This document shows, one piece after another, positions 10,669 to 11,138 of a stretch of 11,138 nt of DNA. The stretch's first letter is position 1. Each line of letters begins with the position of its first letter. The position numbers and the translations under genes are program-made. This stretch comes from Candidatus Collierbacteria bacterium CG_4_9_14_3_um_filter_43_16 (GTDB lineage Bacteria; Patescibacteriota; Microgenomatia; UBA1400; MFAQ01). The notes below the pieces were generated by a model. The model saw only the letters and a program-made list of their open reading frames with translations, was not told where the DNA came from and did no database searches. Where the stretch lies: the NCBI GenBank assembly GCA_002789895.1, contig PFUC01000025.1, positions 1-11,138 on the forward strand, read 5' to 3'.

Positions 10669-11138
10669 CGGTTAATCATGCTGTTGAGCAAGGAGAAATT
10701 GTGGTTCTCAAAAAGGGCAATACGGCCAGAGTTCAGTTGAAGGCAACGGATTTAAGTGTGGATGGGCTAACTGGTGCATATAGAAAATCTAAGGCGGTTT
10801 TTGAACCATTGCGAGCTGATGGCGAAGCCTCTGGGCATCGAATTTCGACTGTCGTGAAGATTGCTGATCTGGATTATGTACATCACTTGTTTGGAGACGA
10901 AAGACATGATCAGACAGATGCCGAGCGGTACTATGAAAGATGGAAGTTTCTGAAATCTATTGGAATCCCTGTGGTATCGAGTATGAGGGTGATAGACGAC
11001 GATAGAGTGTTGATGGGCAATATGATGGTCGATGGAGGCCAGTTCATTGGTAAAGATACATATTGGTGGTGTGAGCCAAGCAAGCGGAAACGAGAAGAAA
11101 CTGGTCGCTTAACTGAAGAGGAAAAATTGTTTTTAAAC
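10665..11138 (+). CDS. Possible kinase-like protein (3' truncated by window end)
   Basis: The frame stays open for 158 codons from ATG 10665 to the window edge. It starts within the rseP stop (ATGA), so translation is probably coupled, and there is no Shine-Dalgarno. The visible part suggests the N-terminal lobe of a protein-kinase/aminoglycoside-phosphotransferase-like fold: strand TVVKIADL (about 62-69) with a candidate ATP-binding Lys65, helix ERYYERWKFLKSIGIPVV (about 87-104) with Glu residues that could pair with it, and strand DRVLMGNMMVDGG (113-125) resembling a hinge. The catalytic loop would lie beyond the window, so this is a weak inference; it could be an unrelated alpha/beta protein. 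The partner gene rseP suggests a membrane or stress context, but that is only positional. Confidence 0.7.
   Translation, partial: MTVNHAVEQGEIVVLKKGNTARVQLKATDLSVDGLTGAYRKSKAVFEPLRADGEASGHRISTVVKIADLDYVHHLFGDERHDQTDAERYYERWKFLKSIGIPVVSSMRVIDDDRVLMGNMMVDGGQFIGKDTYWWCEPSKRKREETGRLTEEEKLFLN

Overview
The window looks like chromosomal DNA from a small-genome bacterium of the Candidate Phyla Radiation (Patescibacteria), possibly Microgenomates. This is inferred from four things: compact housekeeping proteins (EF-Ts of about 150 aa, FolD of 251 aa); small cell-surface and coiled-coil proteins without obvious relatives; short palindromic intergenic repeats ending in AATGACGA; and many genes with no Shine-Dalgarno. 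TGA acts as a stop (end of rseP), which argues against the Gracilibacteria/Absconditabacteria code. No tRNA, rRNA, CRISPR array, transposase or phage gene is visible. No stretch over 300 bases lacks a gene.

Left part (1-4730), all minus strand: six envelope-type genes. They are a small membrane protein (GTG start) followed in an operon by a zinc-ribbon, single-TM, Cys-repeat protein; a secreted TPM-domain protein; a LemA-like lipoprotein; a small hydrophobic protein; and a membrane-anchored exported protein. Each unit has a textbook promoter (TTGACA-like, 17-bp spacer, TANNNT), a strong Shine-Dalgarno and usually an intrinsic terminator, so the block reads as a row of independent cassettes. 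Four of the five promoters also carry a CCCTATA-like box just upstream of -35. The LemA-like and TPM genes are neighbours, a pairing familiar from other bacteria.

Middle (4741-6450): folD on the plus strand, then two minus-strand genes, a short coiled-coil protein converging on folD and a two-TM exported protein divergent from rpsB.

Right part (6438-11138), mostly plus strand: rpsB-tsf-(100-aa charged protein)-frr, then an antisense coiled-coil gene, then rseP and a 3'-truncated, possibly kinase-like gene overlapping rseP by ATGA. This resembles the common bacterial rpsB-tsf-pyrH-frr-...-rseP cluster, but pyrH and the uppS/cdsA/dxr genes are absent here. S2 has an unusual ~105-residue Lys/Ala-rich N-terminal extension.

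Two expression styles coexist. The left-hand envelope genes use -35/-10 promoters, leaders and Shine-Dalgarno sites. folD, the 100-aa gene, rseP and the two coiled-coil genes have an extended -10 (TGnTAnnnT) only 6-7 nt before the ATG, and frr has a plain -10 8 nt before it, so these transcripts should be leaderless. Three of these starts lie 22-23 nt after the end of a palindromic repeat, which suggests that the repeats and promoters are linked.
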